64,000 nt of DNA from Rhodopseudomonas palustris JSC-3b (lineage in GTDB: Bacteria > Pseudomonadota > Alphaproteobacteria > Rhizobiales > Xanthobacteraceae), in assembly GCA_000504425.1 (NCBI GenBank), contig KI632513.1:854970-918969 (forward strand), read 5' to 3'. Position 1 is the stretch's first letter. Every line of letters starts with the position of its first letter. Shown here piece after piece: positions 36,354 through 45,092 of this stretch. The position numbers were made by a program, and so were the translations under genes. The notes under the pieces are model-generated. The model worked only from the letters and a program-made list of their open reading frames with translations. It was not told where the DNA came from and searched no databases.

Positions 36354-38000
36354 GGGTTTTTGGTTGTCGTCGGCGCTTGCCGGCGACAACCCGCCCCGAT
36401 GCGATACCAAGAGCAGGCTGCGCTCGCCCCTGCTGCTGGCGATGGTCGACAGCACCGCCGCGGCATTGGCGTCATCCAGCCCCTCGGTTGGCTCATCCAG
36501 CACCAGTATGCTGGCATCGTCACGCAGTAGGCCGCGCGCAATCGCCAGACGGCGCATTTCGCCGCCCGAGAGCTGCGCGCCGCCATGGCCGACATAGGTG
36601 GCGAGCTGGTCGGGCATGTTGTTGACCGCGTCTTGCAGCCCGGCCTTGGCCAGCGCCTGCCATAGCTGCTCATCGCTGGCCTGCGGCGCGAATGCGCGCA
36701 GATTATCGGCAATGGTCGCGGCGAATACATGCGGCCGCTGCGGCACCAGCGCGATCCGCGACCTGAGATCAGCGAGGCGCAGTTGCTTGATCGGCACGCC
36801 GCCGAGCCGGATCTCGCCGCTATTAGGATCGCGCGCCCGCACCAACAGCGAAATCAGGGTCGATTTGCCGGCGCCGCTGGCACCATCGAGCCGGCGCGCG
36901 CTGCCGGCCGGCAGCGCCAGATTGACGTCAGCGAGCGCAGGTGCGCTGCGTCCCGGATAGGTGAAGCTGATCTGATCGGCGATCAGATCATGGCCGGGCG
37001 GCAGCGCGGTGGGATGGGCAGGGTCTTCAACCAGCGGCTGTCGATCCCACAGCGCAAACAGCCGGCGCAGCGCCGAGGCGGTCGCGCCAAATCCGAACGC
37101 GGCCGCCGGGATCGGCGCGAATGCTTCAAAGCACGACAGCACCAACAGCAGCAGCAAGGTCAGATCGGGGCCTGCGAGCCGGGCACTCGCGACCGCGGCC
37201 GCGCCAAGGCCAAGCACCACCATGACAGCGGCATCGGACGCGATCGTGAGCATGGCCTGCGCCAGCGCGCTGCGGTTCATCACCTGGCGCTCGGCCTTCA
37301 TGCGCTCGGCCAACAGCTGCGCGAGCTGATCGCTGCGGCGGCGATCATCGCCGGTGATCAGCAGCGCGGCGAGGCCATCCAAATGCTCAATGGTGCGGCT
37401 CTGGATCTGGGACGCCAGCGCCGCTTCACGCTCGGCAGCCGCGCGGCTGGTGCGCGCCAGCAGCAATGGCAGCAGCAGCGCGCCGATCACGATGATCGCC
37501 GCGATCGCGGCCGCCAGCGTGCCGTCGCCGCGCCAGGCGATCACCAGCACCACCAGAGCGCCGACAATCAGCGCCACCACGAGCGGCGCTATCAGCCGCA
37601 AGAACACCAGTTCGAGCCGATCGACATCGAGCTTTAGCCTCGCGCCGACCTCACTGGAGCGCAGATCGTCGAGCCCAGCCGGCGCGATCGCCTCCAGGCG
37701 GCTGAACAACGCGGTGCGGGTGGCGGCCAGCAGCCGGAACGTTGCTTCATGGCCGAGCACGCGGTCGAGCCAGCGGCCGCCGGTACGCACGATCGCGGTG
37801 AAGCGGATGATCGAGGACGGCGTAAAATAGTTGATGGCGCTGCCGGTCGCACCGGCCACCGCCATCGCGGTGACGAACCAGCCGGCGGTTGCCATCAGCG
37901 TCAGATTGGCGAGCGTGGTCAGCAGCGACACCAGCACCGCGCCAAGCAGCCAGGGCCAGGCCGGCCGCCACAATTTCAGGAGGCGCAGCAGGTCACGCAT
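36288..38000 (-). CDS. cydC: Cytochrome bd assembly ABC exporter, CydC subunit
   Basis: A 570-residue half-transporter with six N-terminal membrane helices and a C-terminal ATPase: Walker A DGASGAGKSTLISLL, Q-loop region LVPQRPHVF, signature LSGGEMRRLAIARG, Walker B ILVLDEPTEGLDD, and H-loop SHRG. With CydD it forms the inner-membrane transporter needed to assemble cytochrome bd and to adjust periplasmic thiol redox state and heme. The start at 38000 overlaps the cydD end by 8 bases. The tail beyond the H-loop (about 30 residues) lies in the convergent overlap with the channel gene. Confidence 0.92.
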   Translation of the reverse strand: MRDLLRLLKLWRPAWPWLLGAVLVSLLTTLANLTLMATAGWFVTAMAVAGATGSAINYFTPSSIIRFTAIVRTGGRWLDRVLGHEATFRLLAATRTALFSRLEAIAPAGLDDLRSSEVGARLKLDVDRLELVFLRLIAPLVVALIVGALVVLVIAWRGDGTLAAAIAAIIVIGALLLPLLLARTSRAAAEREAALASQIQSRTIEHLDGLAALLITGDDRRRSDQLAQLLAERMKAERQVMNRSALAQAMLTIASDAAVMVVLGLGAAAVASARLAGPDLTLLLLLVLSCFEAFAPIPAAAFGFGATASALRRLFALWDRQPLVEDPAHPTALPPGHDLIADQISFTYPGRSAPALADVNLALPAGSARRLDGASGAGKSTLISLLVRARDPNSGEIRLGGVPIKQLRLADLRSRIALVPQRPHVFAATIADNLRAFAPQASDEQLWQALAKAGLQDAVNNMPDQLATYVGHGGAQLSGGEMRRLAIARGLLRDDASILVLDEPTEGLDDANAAAVLSTIASSRGERSLLLVSHRGGLSPASADDNQKPLVLGDADFAAHHRNQRADQQP

Positions 38001-39735
38001 CGGAGCGCTCCGCGGGCGGCGGTGCGGCACGGGCCTTGAGCCGTTCCAGCATCGGCTGCGGCGCGCCTTGCGCCAGCACGCGGCCGTCCTCGATCAGCAC
38101 GATCCGGTCGGCGCTGGCGACGGTTTCCAGGCGGTGCGCGATGGTCAGCACGGTGCGGCCCTGGCGCAGCGTGGCGAGGCCGCGCAGCACCATAGCCTGC
38201 GCCTCAGCGTCAAGATGCGAGGTCGGTTCGTCGAACAGCACCAACGGCCCGGCCGCAAAGAACGCGCGCGCCAGCGCCAGCCGCTGCGCTTCGCCGCCGG
38301 ACAGGTTTTTGCCGCGCTCGGCGAGCGGCGTCGCAAGGCCGTGCGGCAGCCGCGCGATGATCGCCTCGGCGCCCGCGGCGCGCAGCGCCTCGTGCACGGC
38401 GTTGTCACAGGCCGTGCCGGGCGCTGTGCGGCCCATCACGATGTTGTCGGCGATGCTGCCGTCGAAAAATTGCGGCGCTTGCGGCATCGACACCAGCGCG
38501 CGCCGCCAGTGCTGCACATCGATGTCGGCCAGCGGCTGGCCATTGATCAGAATCCGGCCGGATGTTGGCTCGATGAAGCGGGCGAGCAGGGCGAACAGCG
38601 TGCTCTTGCCGGCGCCGGACGAGCCGACCAGCGCGACATGTTCGCCGGCGGCGATGTCGAGATCAAAGCCATCGAGCGCGACCCGGCCGTCATCATGAAC
38701 GACCCGCACCGCCTCAAAGCGGATCGCCGGCGCGGTGGTCGCGGTCCAGGGCTGATGCCCCGTGTCCTGGTGCTCGGCGAGCAGCGGCGCCAGCGTGCCG
38801 AGCGCGGTCATCGCTTCCAATCGCGCGTGCCGGCGCAGCCCGATCTCGCGCAGCGGCGCGAAAAATTCCGGCGCCAGCAGCAGCACGAAAAAGCCGGTGG
38901 CGAAATCGAGCTCGCCCCACAGCAGCCGAAAGCCGACCGCCACCGCGACACCCGCGATCGCGCCGGTCGCGACGAATTCCACCACCAGCGCCGACAGGAA
39001 CGCGAGCCGCAGCACCGCCATGGTCTCGCGGCCATAGGCTTTGGCGGCGCGCGCCACCGAGGCCACCGCGGCTTGCGAGGTGCCGGCGAGTTTCAATTCG
39101 CCAAGGCCGCGGATCTGGTCGAGCAGATGGCCGCCGAGCCGCGCCAAGCTCGCCCATTGCCGGCCGCTGGCTTCTTCGGCGCCTTTGCCTGCCAGGATCG
39201 AGAACCACACGAGCAGCGGCAGCGCCACCACCAGAATGACCGCGGCCAAGGGATCGAGCGGCGCCACCACGATCAGCACCGCCAGCGGCACCACCGCGGC
39301 GCGGACCACGCCGGGCTTCCAGCTGCGCCACAGCGGGCCGACGGCGTCGATCGCTTCGGTGATGGTGACGGCGAGTTCACCGGCCGGCTGGCCGGCGAGT
39401 TTGCTGGGGCCGCGTTCGGCGAGCCGGCCGAGCGTCTGACGGAACAAATGCAGGCGCACCGCGGCGGCGGCCTCGAATGCCGCGCGTTCGGTGGTCCAGT
39501 TCGCGGCAGCGCGCGCCAGCGCCAGCGCCGCCAGGATCATCAAGGTGGGCAGTGTGGCTTCAAAGCCGGCGCCGGCAAACACGATGCGATCGACGGCAGT
39601 CGCGATCAGCTGCGCGGCAGCGACCGCGATCAGTCCGCCCAGCGCCGCGGCCAGCGTTGCCAGATGGGCGGGCCAGCCCGCCACCTTGCGCAGCGACCGC
39701 AGCAGCGTTGCCGCTTCGGATTGATCAGGCGTCAA
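37993..39735 (-). CDS. cydD: Cytochrome bd assembly ABC exporter, CydD subunit
   Basis: A 580-residue membrane-ATPase fusion. The membrane domain has the conserved ILVVALPLLVWFSILAGKGAEEASGRQWASLARLGGHLLDQIRGL stretch typical of CydD. The ATPase has Walker A GSSGAGKSTLFALLARF, signature LSGGEAQRLALARAFF and Walker B LVLFDEPTSHLDA, with the H-loop in AHRLETV. It partners CydC, whose gene it overlaps. The gene is in the same orientation as cydABX but is separated from cydX by about 100 bases containing a stable hairpin. Confidence 0.92.
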   Translation of the reverse strand: MTPDQSEAATLLRSLRKVAGWPAHLATLAAALGGLIAVAAAQLIATAVDRIVFAGAGFEATLPTLMILAALALARAAANWTTERAAFEAAAAVRLHLFRQTLGRLAERGPSKLAGQPAGELAVTITEAIDAVGPLWRSWKPGVVRAAVVPLAVLIVVAPLDPLAAVILVVALPLLVWFSILAGKGAEEASGRQWASLARLGGHLLDQIRGLGELKLAGTSQAAVASVARAAKAYGRETMAVLRLAFLSALVVEFVATGAIAGVAVAVGFRLLWGELDFATGFFVLLLAPEFFAPLREIGLRRHARLEAMTALGTLAPLLAEHQDTGHQPWTATTAPAIRFEAVRVVHDDGRVALDGFDLDIAAGEHVALVGSSGAGKSTLFALLARFIEPTSGRILINGQPLADIDVQHWRRALVSMPQAPQFFDGSIADNIVMGRTAPGTACDNAVHEALRAAGAEAIIARLPHGLATPLAERGKNLSGGEAQRLALARAFFAAGPLVLFDEPTSHLDAEAQAMVLRGLATLRQGRTVLTIAHRLETVASADRIVLIEDGRVLAQGAPQPMLERLKARAAPPPAERSDA

Positions 39736-39755
39736 TGGCTCAGCCCATGAACGGC

Positions 39756-39786
39756 CGGAGGTGAGCGGACCAGCCGTTCACCTCCG
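39756..39786 (-). other. Intercistronic hairpin between cydX and cydD
   Basis: A 13-bp inverted repeat (39756-39768 with 39774-39786, one G-T wobble, 5-base loop) sits between the cydX stop and the cydD start. There is no T run after it on either strand. It could stabilise the cydABX message or lower readthrough into cydDC. Confidence 0.6.
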
Positions 39787-39834
39787 ATGACGAATGCCGC
39801 CCGCCGCAGGCGGCTTATGATCCGCATGGTGCGG

Positions 39835-39960
39835 TCAGGGCGCTTTCTTGCTGGCGCCACCATTGCGGTCGAGCTGGTCTTGAAACTCGTACCACATCAC
39901 GTTGATCACCGCGATCGCCGCCGCAGCGGTGACCCCGAGAACCCAGGCGAAGTACCACAT
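39835..39960 (-). CDS. cydX: Cytochrome bd small subunit CydX (41 residues)
   Basis: A short frame, read directly from the minus strand, encodes MWYFAWVLGVTAAAAIAVIN, then VMWYEFQDQLDRNGG and a basic tail, 41 residues in all. The opening MWYFAW-LG, single membrane helix and NVMWYE are the signature of CydX/YbgT, which stabilises the heme b595/d region of cytochrome bd. It starts 13 bases after cydB ends, in the standard cydABX order, with AGAGCAGCC upstream. Small enough to be missed by automatic gene finders. Confidence 0.93.
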   Translation of the reverse strand: MWYFAWVLGVTAAAAIAVINVMWYEFQDQLDRNGGASKKAP

Positions 39961-39973
39961 GGCTGCTCTCCGT

Positions 39974-41131
39974 TCAGTACGCGGAATGGGCGTTGGCTTC
40001 GATTTCCTGCGCGGTGACCCGGCCCCACATTCTGACGTAGCACCAGACGGTGTAGGCCAGCACGATCGGCAGGAAGATCACCACCGCCCAGAACATCACG
40101 GTCAGGGTCAGCTGGCTCGAAGCCGCATCCCAGATCGTCAGGCTCGATTTTGGATCGATGCTCGACGGCATGATGAACGGGAACATCGACAGACCAGCGG
40201 TACCGATGATGCCGATCAGGCCGAGCGAGCTGGTGACGAACGCCAGACCCGGCAGCCGCACCAGCGCGAACAGCGCGGTCAGCAGCGGACCCGCGAGACC
40301 AATCGCCGGCACGATCATCGCGATCGGCATCCGGGCGTAGATGTCGAGCCAGGCGCCGGGCGCGCGCGTCACTTCCTTGAGCAGCGGGTTCGAGGCCGCG
40401 CCATGCGGCGGCTCGGTGACGATGCGATAGCCGTCGATGCCGAGCCAGACCCAGACGCCGGCCAGCGCGAACAGCACCGTCACCAGCGGCGCGAAGCCGG
40501 CCACCACCTTGCGGGCCCTGATCGCCACCTCGCCGGAGGCGCGTAGCTGCAGCCAGGTGCCGCCATGCACGGTCAGCATCAGCAGGCTGATCACGCCCGC
40601 CAGCAGCGCGAACGGGTTGAGCAGCGGCAGCAGCGCGGTCAGCAGCGAGCCCTGATAATGGGCGCGCAGCAGCTCATCGAGCCGGAACGGCACGCCCTGC
40701 AGCAGATTGCCGAACGCGACGCCAAAGATCAGCGCCGGCACGGTGCCGCCGACGAACAGCCCCCAGTCCCAGGTGTTGCGCCAGCGCGGATCGGCGATCT
40801 TGGAGCGATAGTCAAAGCCGACCGGCCGGAAGAACAGGGCGAATAGCACCAGCATCATCGCCATGTAGAAGCCGGAGAACGCCGCGGCATAGACCGCGGG
40901 CCAGGCGGCGAAGATCGCGCCGCCGGCGGTGATCAGCCAGACCTGGTTGCCGTCCCAATGCGGGCCGACCGTGTTGATGATGATGCGGCGTTCGACGTCC
41001 TTGCGGCCGACGAACGGCAACAGCGTGCCGACCCCCATGTCCATGCCGTCGGTGATGGCAAAGCCCATCAGCAACAGGCCGACGAAGATCCACCAGACGA
41101 ATTTCAGTGTCTCGTAGTCGAGCAACATCAT
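39974..41131 (-). CDS. cydB: Cytochrome bd ubiquinol oxidase subunit II
   Basis: A 385-residue membrane protein with about nine helices. It begins MMLLDYETLKFVWWIFVGLLLMGFAITDGMDMGVGTLLPF, the classic CydB N terminus with conserved FAITDGMDMGVG, followed by NTVGPHWDGNQVWLITAGGAIFAAWPAVYA. CydB with CydA and CydX forms the bd quinol oxidase, which reduces O2 with very high affinity without pumping protons. It starts 12 bases after the cydA stop. Confidence 0.96.
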   Translation of the reverse strand: MMLLDYETLKFVWWIFVGLLLMGFAITDGMDMGVGTLLPFVGRKDVERRIIINTVGPHWDGNQVWLITAGGAIFAAWPAVYAAAFSGFYMAMMLVLFALFFRPVGFDYRSKIADPRWRNTWDWGLFVGGTVPALIFGVAFGNLLQGVPFRLDELLRAHYQGSLLTALLPLLNPFALLAGVISLLMLTVHGGTWLQLRASGEVAIRARKVVAGFAPLVTVLFALAGVWVWLGIDGYRIVTEPPHGAASNPLLKEVTRAPGAWLDIYARMPIAMIVPAIGLAGPLLTALFALVRLPGLAFVTSSLGLIGIIGTAGLSMFPFIMPSSIDPKSSLTIWDAASSQLTLTVMFWAVVIFLPIVLAYTVWCYVRMWGRVTAQEIEANAHSAY

Positions 41132-41143
41132 TTCGTCCTCCGA

Positions 41144-42718
41144 TTACGCCGCGTGGACGGCGGAGGCGCCGCCGCGCTCGAAGTGGTAGCGTCCAGTGCC
41201 AAGCGTGCTTGGCCCGATGCGCGCGAACTTCACCATCAAGAACAGCTCGATCACCAGCAGCAGCGTGTAGAACAGCAGGAAGCCGGTGAGCGAGAAGATC
41301 AGATCGGCCGAGGTCAGGCTGGAGGTGGCCAGGAAGGTCGGCAGCACTTCGCCGATCGCCCAAGGCTGCCGTCCGAATTCGGCGACGAACCATCCGGCTT
41401 CCGAGGCGATCCACGGCGCCGGGATCAGGAACACCGCGAGCCACAGGTACCAGCGGTGCTGTTCGAGCCGCTTGGCGGCATTGAGATAGAAGCCGATCAC
41501 GAACATCAGCAGCATCACAAAACCAAGGCCGACCATCACGCGGAATGACCAGAACAGCGGCCACACTTTCGGGATGGTGGAGGCGGCCGCCGCCTTGATC
41601 TGCTCGGGCGTGGCCTGCGCCGGATCGGCGACGAACTGCTTGAGCAGCAGGCCAAAGCCGAGGTCCTTGGAGTGAGCGTCGAACTGCGCGCGCGTTTCCG
41701 GCGATTTGTCGCCGCCGCGGATCTTGATCAGCGCCTCATAGGCGATCTGGCCCGACTTGATCCGCAATTCATGCTCTTTTTCCAGATCGGAAAGACCCTT
41801 GATCGGCCGGTCGAGCGAGCGGGTCGCGATCAGTCCGAGTGCGCCCGGGATTTTGACCGCCGCATGCGTTTCGCGCTCGGTCTGGCTCGGGAAGCCGAAC
41901 AGCGTGAACGCGGCCGGCGCCTTTTCGGTCTTCCATTCGCCTTCGATGGCTGCGAGCTTGACGCGCTGCACGTCGCCGAGCGTGTAGCCGCTTTCGTCGC
42001 CCAGCACGATCACCGACAGCGACGAGGCGAGGCCGAACCCGACCGCGACCGCAAAGGAGCGCCGCGCGAAGGCGAGGTCACGCCGCTTCAGGATGTACCA
42101 GGCCGAGATGCCCATCACGAACACCGAGGCGGTGACGTAACCGGCCGCGACCGTGTGCACGAACTTCACCTGCGCCACCGGGTTCAGGAACACTTCGACG
42201 AAGCTGGTCATCTCCATGCGCATGGTTTCGGGCGAGAACACCGCGCCAATCGGATTCTGCATCCAGCCATTGGCGATCAGAATCCACAGCGCCGACAGGT
42301 TCGAGCCGATCGCCATCAGGAAGGTCACGGCGAGATGCTGGCGCTTGGTCAGCCGGTCCCAGCCCAGGAAGAACAGGCCGACGAAAGTCGATTCCAGGAA
42401 GAACGCCATCAGCCCTTCGATGGCGAGCGGGGCGCCGAACACGTCGCCGACGTAATGCGAGTAATAGGACCAGTTGGTGCCGAACTCGAACTCCATGGTC
42501 AGGCCGGTGGTGACACCGAGGGCGAAGTTGATGCCGAACAACTTGCCCCAAAACTTCGTCATGTCCTTATAGATTTCGTTCCCGGTCATGACATAGACGG
42601 TTTCCATGATGACCAGGAGCCAGGATAGGCCAAGCGTCAGCGGCACGAACAAGAAATGATAGAGTGCCGTCGCGGCGAACTGCCATCGTGACAATTCGAT
42701 AAACGTTGGATCAAACAT
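41144..42718 (-). CDS. cydA: Cytochrome bd ubiquinol oxidase subunit I
   Basis: A 524-residue heme-binding subunit. The start MFDPTFIELSRWQFAATALYHFLFVPLTLG is conserved, with His 21 the likely high-spin heme ligand. GLTMEFEFGTNWSYYSHYVGD, the FFLESTFVGLFFLGWDRL helix and FWSFRVMVGLGF with the heme b558 Met follow. The long hydrophilic insertion around residues 250-370 is the extended Q-loop of the E. coli-type (CydA-L) enzymes. The ATG at 42718 follows an AAAGGA on the minus strand; a longer frame to 42802 lacks conservation. It is first in the operon cydA-B-X-D-C. Confidence 0.96.
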   Translation of the reverse strand: MFDPTFIELSRWQFAATALYHFLFVPLTLGLSWLLVIMETVYVMTGNEIYKDMTKFWGKLFGINFALGVTTGLTMEFEFGTNWSYYSHYVGDVFGAPLAIEGLMAFFLESTFVGLFFLGWDRLTKRQHLAVTFLMAIGSNLSALWILIANGWMQNPIGAVFSPETMRMEMTSFVEVFLNPVAQVKFVHTVAAGYVTASVFVMGISAWYILKRRDLAFARRSFAVAVGFGLASSLSVIVLGDESGYTLGDVQRVKLAAIEGEWKTEKAPAAFTLFGFPSQTERETHAAVKIPGALGLIATRSLDRPIKGLSDLEKEHELRIKSGQIAYEALIKIRGGDKSPETRAQFDAHSKDLGFGLLLKQFVADPAQATPEQIKAAAASTIPKVWPLFWSFRVMVGLGFVMLLMFVIGFYLNAAKRLEQHRWYLWLAVFLIPAPWIASEAGWFVAEFGRQPWAIGEVLPTFLATSSLTSADLIFSLTGFLLFYTLLLVIELFLMVKFARIGPSTLGTGRYHFERGGASAVHAA

Positions 42719-43199
42719 GATGGCCGCTATCCTTTCGGAGATGACGAACAGGCTGCGCCGTCGGCTGGCACCGACATTGCTGCAATTGCTCTGAGTAGGC
42801 AAAGGGCGCGAGATGGCAATGGGGGAATTGCCCGAGTTGTGCTGCGCTCCGAATCATGACTCGTTGTCCAGTCACACCAACGCCTCGCAAGGGGTGACGG
42901 ACAACCGATTTGCGAGCTTCGGTCAACTGCCATCCTGACGCAGTTGCAGGCTAGGCGCTCCCGGCGCGCCGTTCGGTGACATCGTCACAGACGCACTGCG
43001 CAAGCCGCACCGACATTCGCATCCGCAGGTCGCCAGCAGCGATCAATCGGCGTGGCGCAAGCTGCATCCGCTCGTTACGGTACCGGCGTTGAGGCCGCCA
43101 GTGCGATTCCACCAGGGCAGAGCACGGCTGGTCAAAGGGGTAGAGGCGGGGCGCCTGACCGCGCGCCGCAGGTCAATTCCAACAAAAAAGTGAAGGCAG
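42719..43199. promoter_or_regulatory. Divergent region between the cyd operon and the thioesterase gene
   Basis: About 480 bases without a gene. It should contain the promoters of the cyd operon (minus) and the thioesterase (plus). The only distinctive element is the palindrome at 42974-42991. I see no match to an FNR/FixK box, although cyd operons are usually oxygen-regulated. Confidence 0.45.
42974..42991. promoter_or_regulatory. 18-bp palindromic element, copy 2 (candidate operator)
   Basis: Identical over 18 bases to 35236-35253, with the same GTGAC-ATC-GTCAC core. It is about 260 bases upstream of the cydA start and about 210 bases upstream of the divergent thioesterase gene, so it could serve either. 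Confidence 0.5.
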
Positions 43200-43673
43200 A
43201 TGGAAGCGTTTCAAGATCACTACGACGATGCCGTTGCGCATTGCTATGGCTGCGGCCGCAACAATGAGCATGGCCACCAGATCAAGACCTGCTGGGAGGG
43301 CGAGGAAACCGTGACCCGGTTTACCCCTGAGCCGTATCACACCGCTGTGCCCGGTTTTGTTTATGGCGGGCTGATTGCCTCGCTGGTCGATTGCCACAGC
43401 ACCGGCAGCGCCGCCGCCGCAATGTATCGGCAGCAGAACCGCGAGCTGGGCAGCCAGCCGCCGCTGCGTTTCGTTACCGGATCGCTGCATGTCGATTATC
43501 TGAAGCCGACCCCGCTCGACGGCGCGCTCGAACTGCGCGGCCGCATCGTGGAAATCAAAGGCCGCAAGGTGGTGGTCGAGACCGATGTGATCGCCCGCGG
43601 CGAGGTTACCGCGCGCGGCCGGGTGGTGGCGGTAGAGATGCCGGTAGGGTTTGGCGGCACCAAGCCGGCGTGA
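43200..43673 (+). CDS. PaaI-type hotdog-fold thioesterase
   Basis: A 157-residue hotdog-fold protein. The conserved GFVYGGLIASLVDCHSTGSAAAAM is the active-site helix region, with Asp in place of the catalytic acidic residue, and SLHVDYLKPTPLDGALELRGRI is the second family motif. An N-terminal CYGCGRNN is common in this subgroup. Members hydrolyse acyl-CoA thioesters; the substrate here is unknown. A GAAGG lies just before the ATG. It is transcribed away from the cyd operon and ends about 150 bases before a cobalamin riboswitch. Confidence 0.8.
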   Translation: MEAFQDHYDDAVAHCYGCGRNNEHGHQIKTCWEGEETVTRFTPEPYHTAVPGFVYGGLIASLVDCHSTGSAAAAMYRQQNRELGSQPPLRFVTGSLHVDYLKPTPLDGALELRGRIVEIKGRKVVVETDVIARGEVTARGRVVAVEMPVGFGGTKPA

Positions 43674-43824
43674 GGGAATTTTTGCACTGAGCATTCCCCT
43701 CGGCGCCGCGGCGCTGAGCCCGGCGCACCACCGCGCACAGATTGGCGCGGCGGGGTTTGATCAAGCCCATCTGCAGCGGGCGGCGCTACCTTGTGTATCG
43801 CCGCCCGCTGTGTTTTAACGACCC

Positions 43825-44000
43825 ATCATCGGTGCCTCCCGTCAGGGAGGTGAAACGGGAACGCGGTGCGGGCTTTGCCCTATGCCGCGGCTGCCCTCGC
43901 AACTGTAAGCGGATTACGGCGTCCTCAATGCCACTGGCCCCACGGGCTGGGAAGGCGGACGCCGAGATATCCGCGAGCCAGGAGACCGGCCGGTGGTGTG
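43825..44000 (+). promoter_or_regulatory. Cobalamin riboswitch upstream of the B12-type ABC importer
   Basis: The layout is that of an AdoCbl riboswitch: GGTGCCTCCC opening, GGTGAAACGGGAAC, GCTGCCCTCGCAACTGTAAGCGG (conserved B12-box core), ATGCCACTGG, GGGAAGGC, and the terminal GCGAGCCAGGAGACCGGCC. It reads on the plus strand and ends about 80 bases before the permease gene. Binding of adenosylcobalamin would be expected to shut off the importer genes. Confidence 0.95.
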
Positions 44001-44081
44001 AAACCAACACGTCCGGCGAAGGGCCGGCGGAGGGTACAGCCTTGAAGTTGTGGTGGACGCCGCGTTGCGGCGGATGTCGGC

Positions 44082-45092
44082 ATGCGCGCGGCTGATCGCA
44101 CGCTGCTTGCCGCGTTGCTGGTGGGCGGCGTGGTGCTGCTGTTCCTGGTGTCGCTCAGCATCGGGCCGGTGCGGCTGTCGCTCGGCACGGTGATTGAGGC
44201 GCTGGTGGGCGGCGGCACCGACGTGCAGCGCACCATCGTGCAGGAAATCCGGCTGCCGCGCGCGATCCTCGCGGTGACCATTGGCGCCATGCATGGCCTG
44301 GCCGGCGCGGCGCTGCAGGGCTTGCTCCGTAATCCGTTGGCGGCCCCCTCGCTATTTGGCGCGCCGCAAGCTGCCGCGTTCGGCGCGGTGCTGGTGATCG
44401 CGATCGGCGTGGCCGACACGCTGTCCTACGCGCTGCCGCTCGCCGCGATCGCGATGGCGTTCGTCTCGGTGTTCGTGCTGCTGGCGGTCGCCGGCCGCAA
44501 CGCCAATCTGCTGCTGCTGATTTTGGCCGGGCTGGCGCTGTCGAGCCTCGCGGGTGCCGCGACCTCGCTCGCGCTCAATCTCGCGCCCAATCCATTCGCC
44601 TCGCTGGAAATCTCGTTCTGGCTGCTCGGCTCGCTGGAAGACCGCAGCTTCCATCACGTCACGCTGGCGCTGCCATTCATGGCGGTCGGCGCCGCGCTGC
44701 TGATGATGCGCGGCGAGGCGTTCCGGGTGCTGAGCCTCGGCGAAGAAGCCGCGCAAAGCCTTGGCGTCGATGTCGGCCATCTGCGGCTGCAGGTGATTTT
44801 GGGCGTGGCGCTCGGCGTCGGTGCGGCCGTTGCGGTGTCGGGCACCATCGGTTTCATCGGCCTAATCGTGCCGCATCTGATGCGGCCGCTGGTCGGCTAC
44901 GATCCGGGCCGGCTGTTGCTGCCGAGCGCGCTGGCGGGCGGCGCGCTGCTGCTCGCCGCTGACGTCGCGGTGCGGCTCATTCCATCGACCACTGGCATCA
45001 AGGTCGGCGTGCTGACCGCGCTGATCGGCGTGCCGTTCTTCCTTTATCTGGTGGTGCGCCAGCGGCGCTCGCTGACCGGGAGCCTGGCATGA
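44082..45092 (+). CDS. btuC: FecCD-family ABC permease, probable cobalamin importer
   Basis: A 336-residue inner-membrane permease with about ten helices. The family motifs are IRLPRAILAVTIGAMHGLAGAALQGLLRNPLAAPSLFG, the ATPase-contact loop GEEAAQSLGVDV, and SGTIGFIGLIVPHLMRPLVG. FecCD permeases import B12, heme or siderophores. The cobalamin riboswitch 80 bases upstream makes a corrinoid the likely substrate. It overlaps the ATPase gene by 4 bases. The gene symbol reflects this inference; no TonB receptor gene (btuB) lies next to it. Confidence 0.8.
   Translation: MRAADRTLLAALLVGGVVLLFLVSLSIGPVRLSLGTVIEALVGGGTDVQRTIVQEIRLPRAILAVTIGAMHGLAGAALQGLLRNPLAAPSLFGAPQAAAFGAVLVIAIGVADTLSYALPLAAIAMAFVSVFVLLAVAGRNANLLLLILAGLALSSLAGAATSLALNLAPNPFASLEISFWLLGSLEDRSFHHVTLALPFMAVGAALLMMRGEAFRVLSLGEEAAQSLGVDVGHLRLQVILGVALGVGAAVAVSGTIGFIGLIVPHLMRPLVGYDPGRLLLPSALAGGALLLAADVAVRLIPSTTGIKVGVLTALIGVPFFLYLVVRQRRSLTGSLA

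Noticed and set aside
36362-36391. Strong inverted repeat after the TDT channel gene as a Rho-independent terminator
   Set aside because: The T run precedes the stem on the plus strand, and A residues follow it on the minus strand, so neither orientation gives a stem plus U tract.
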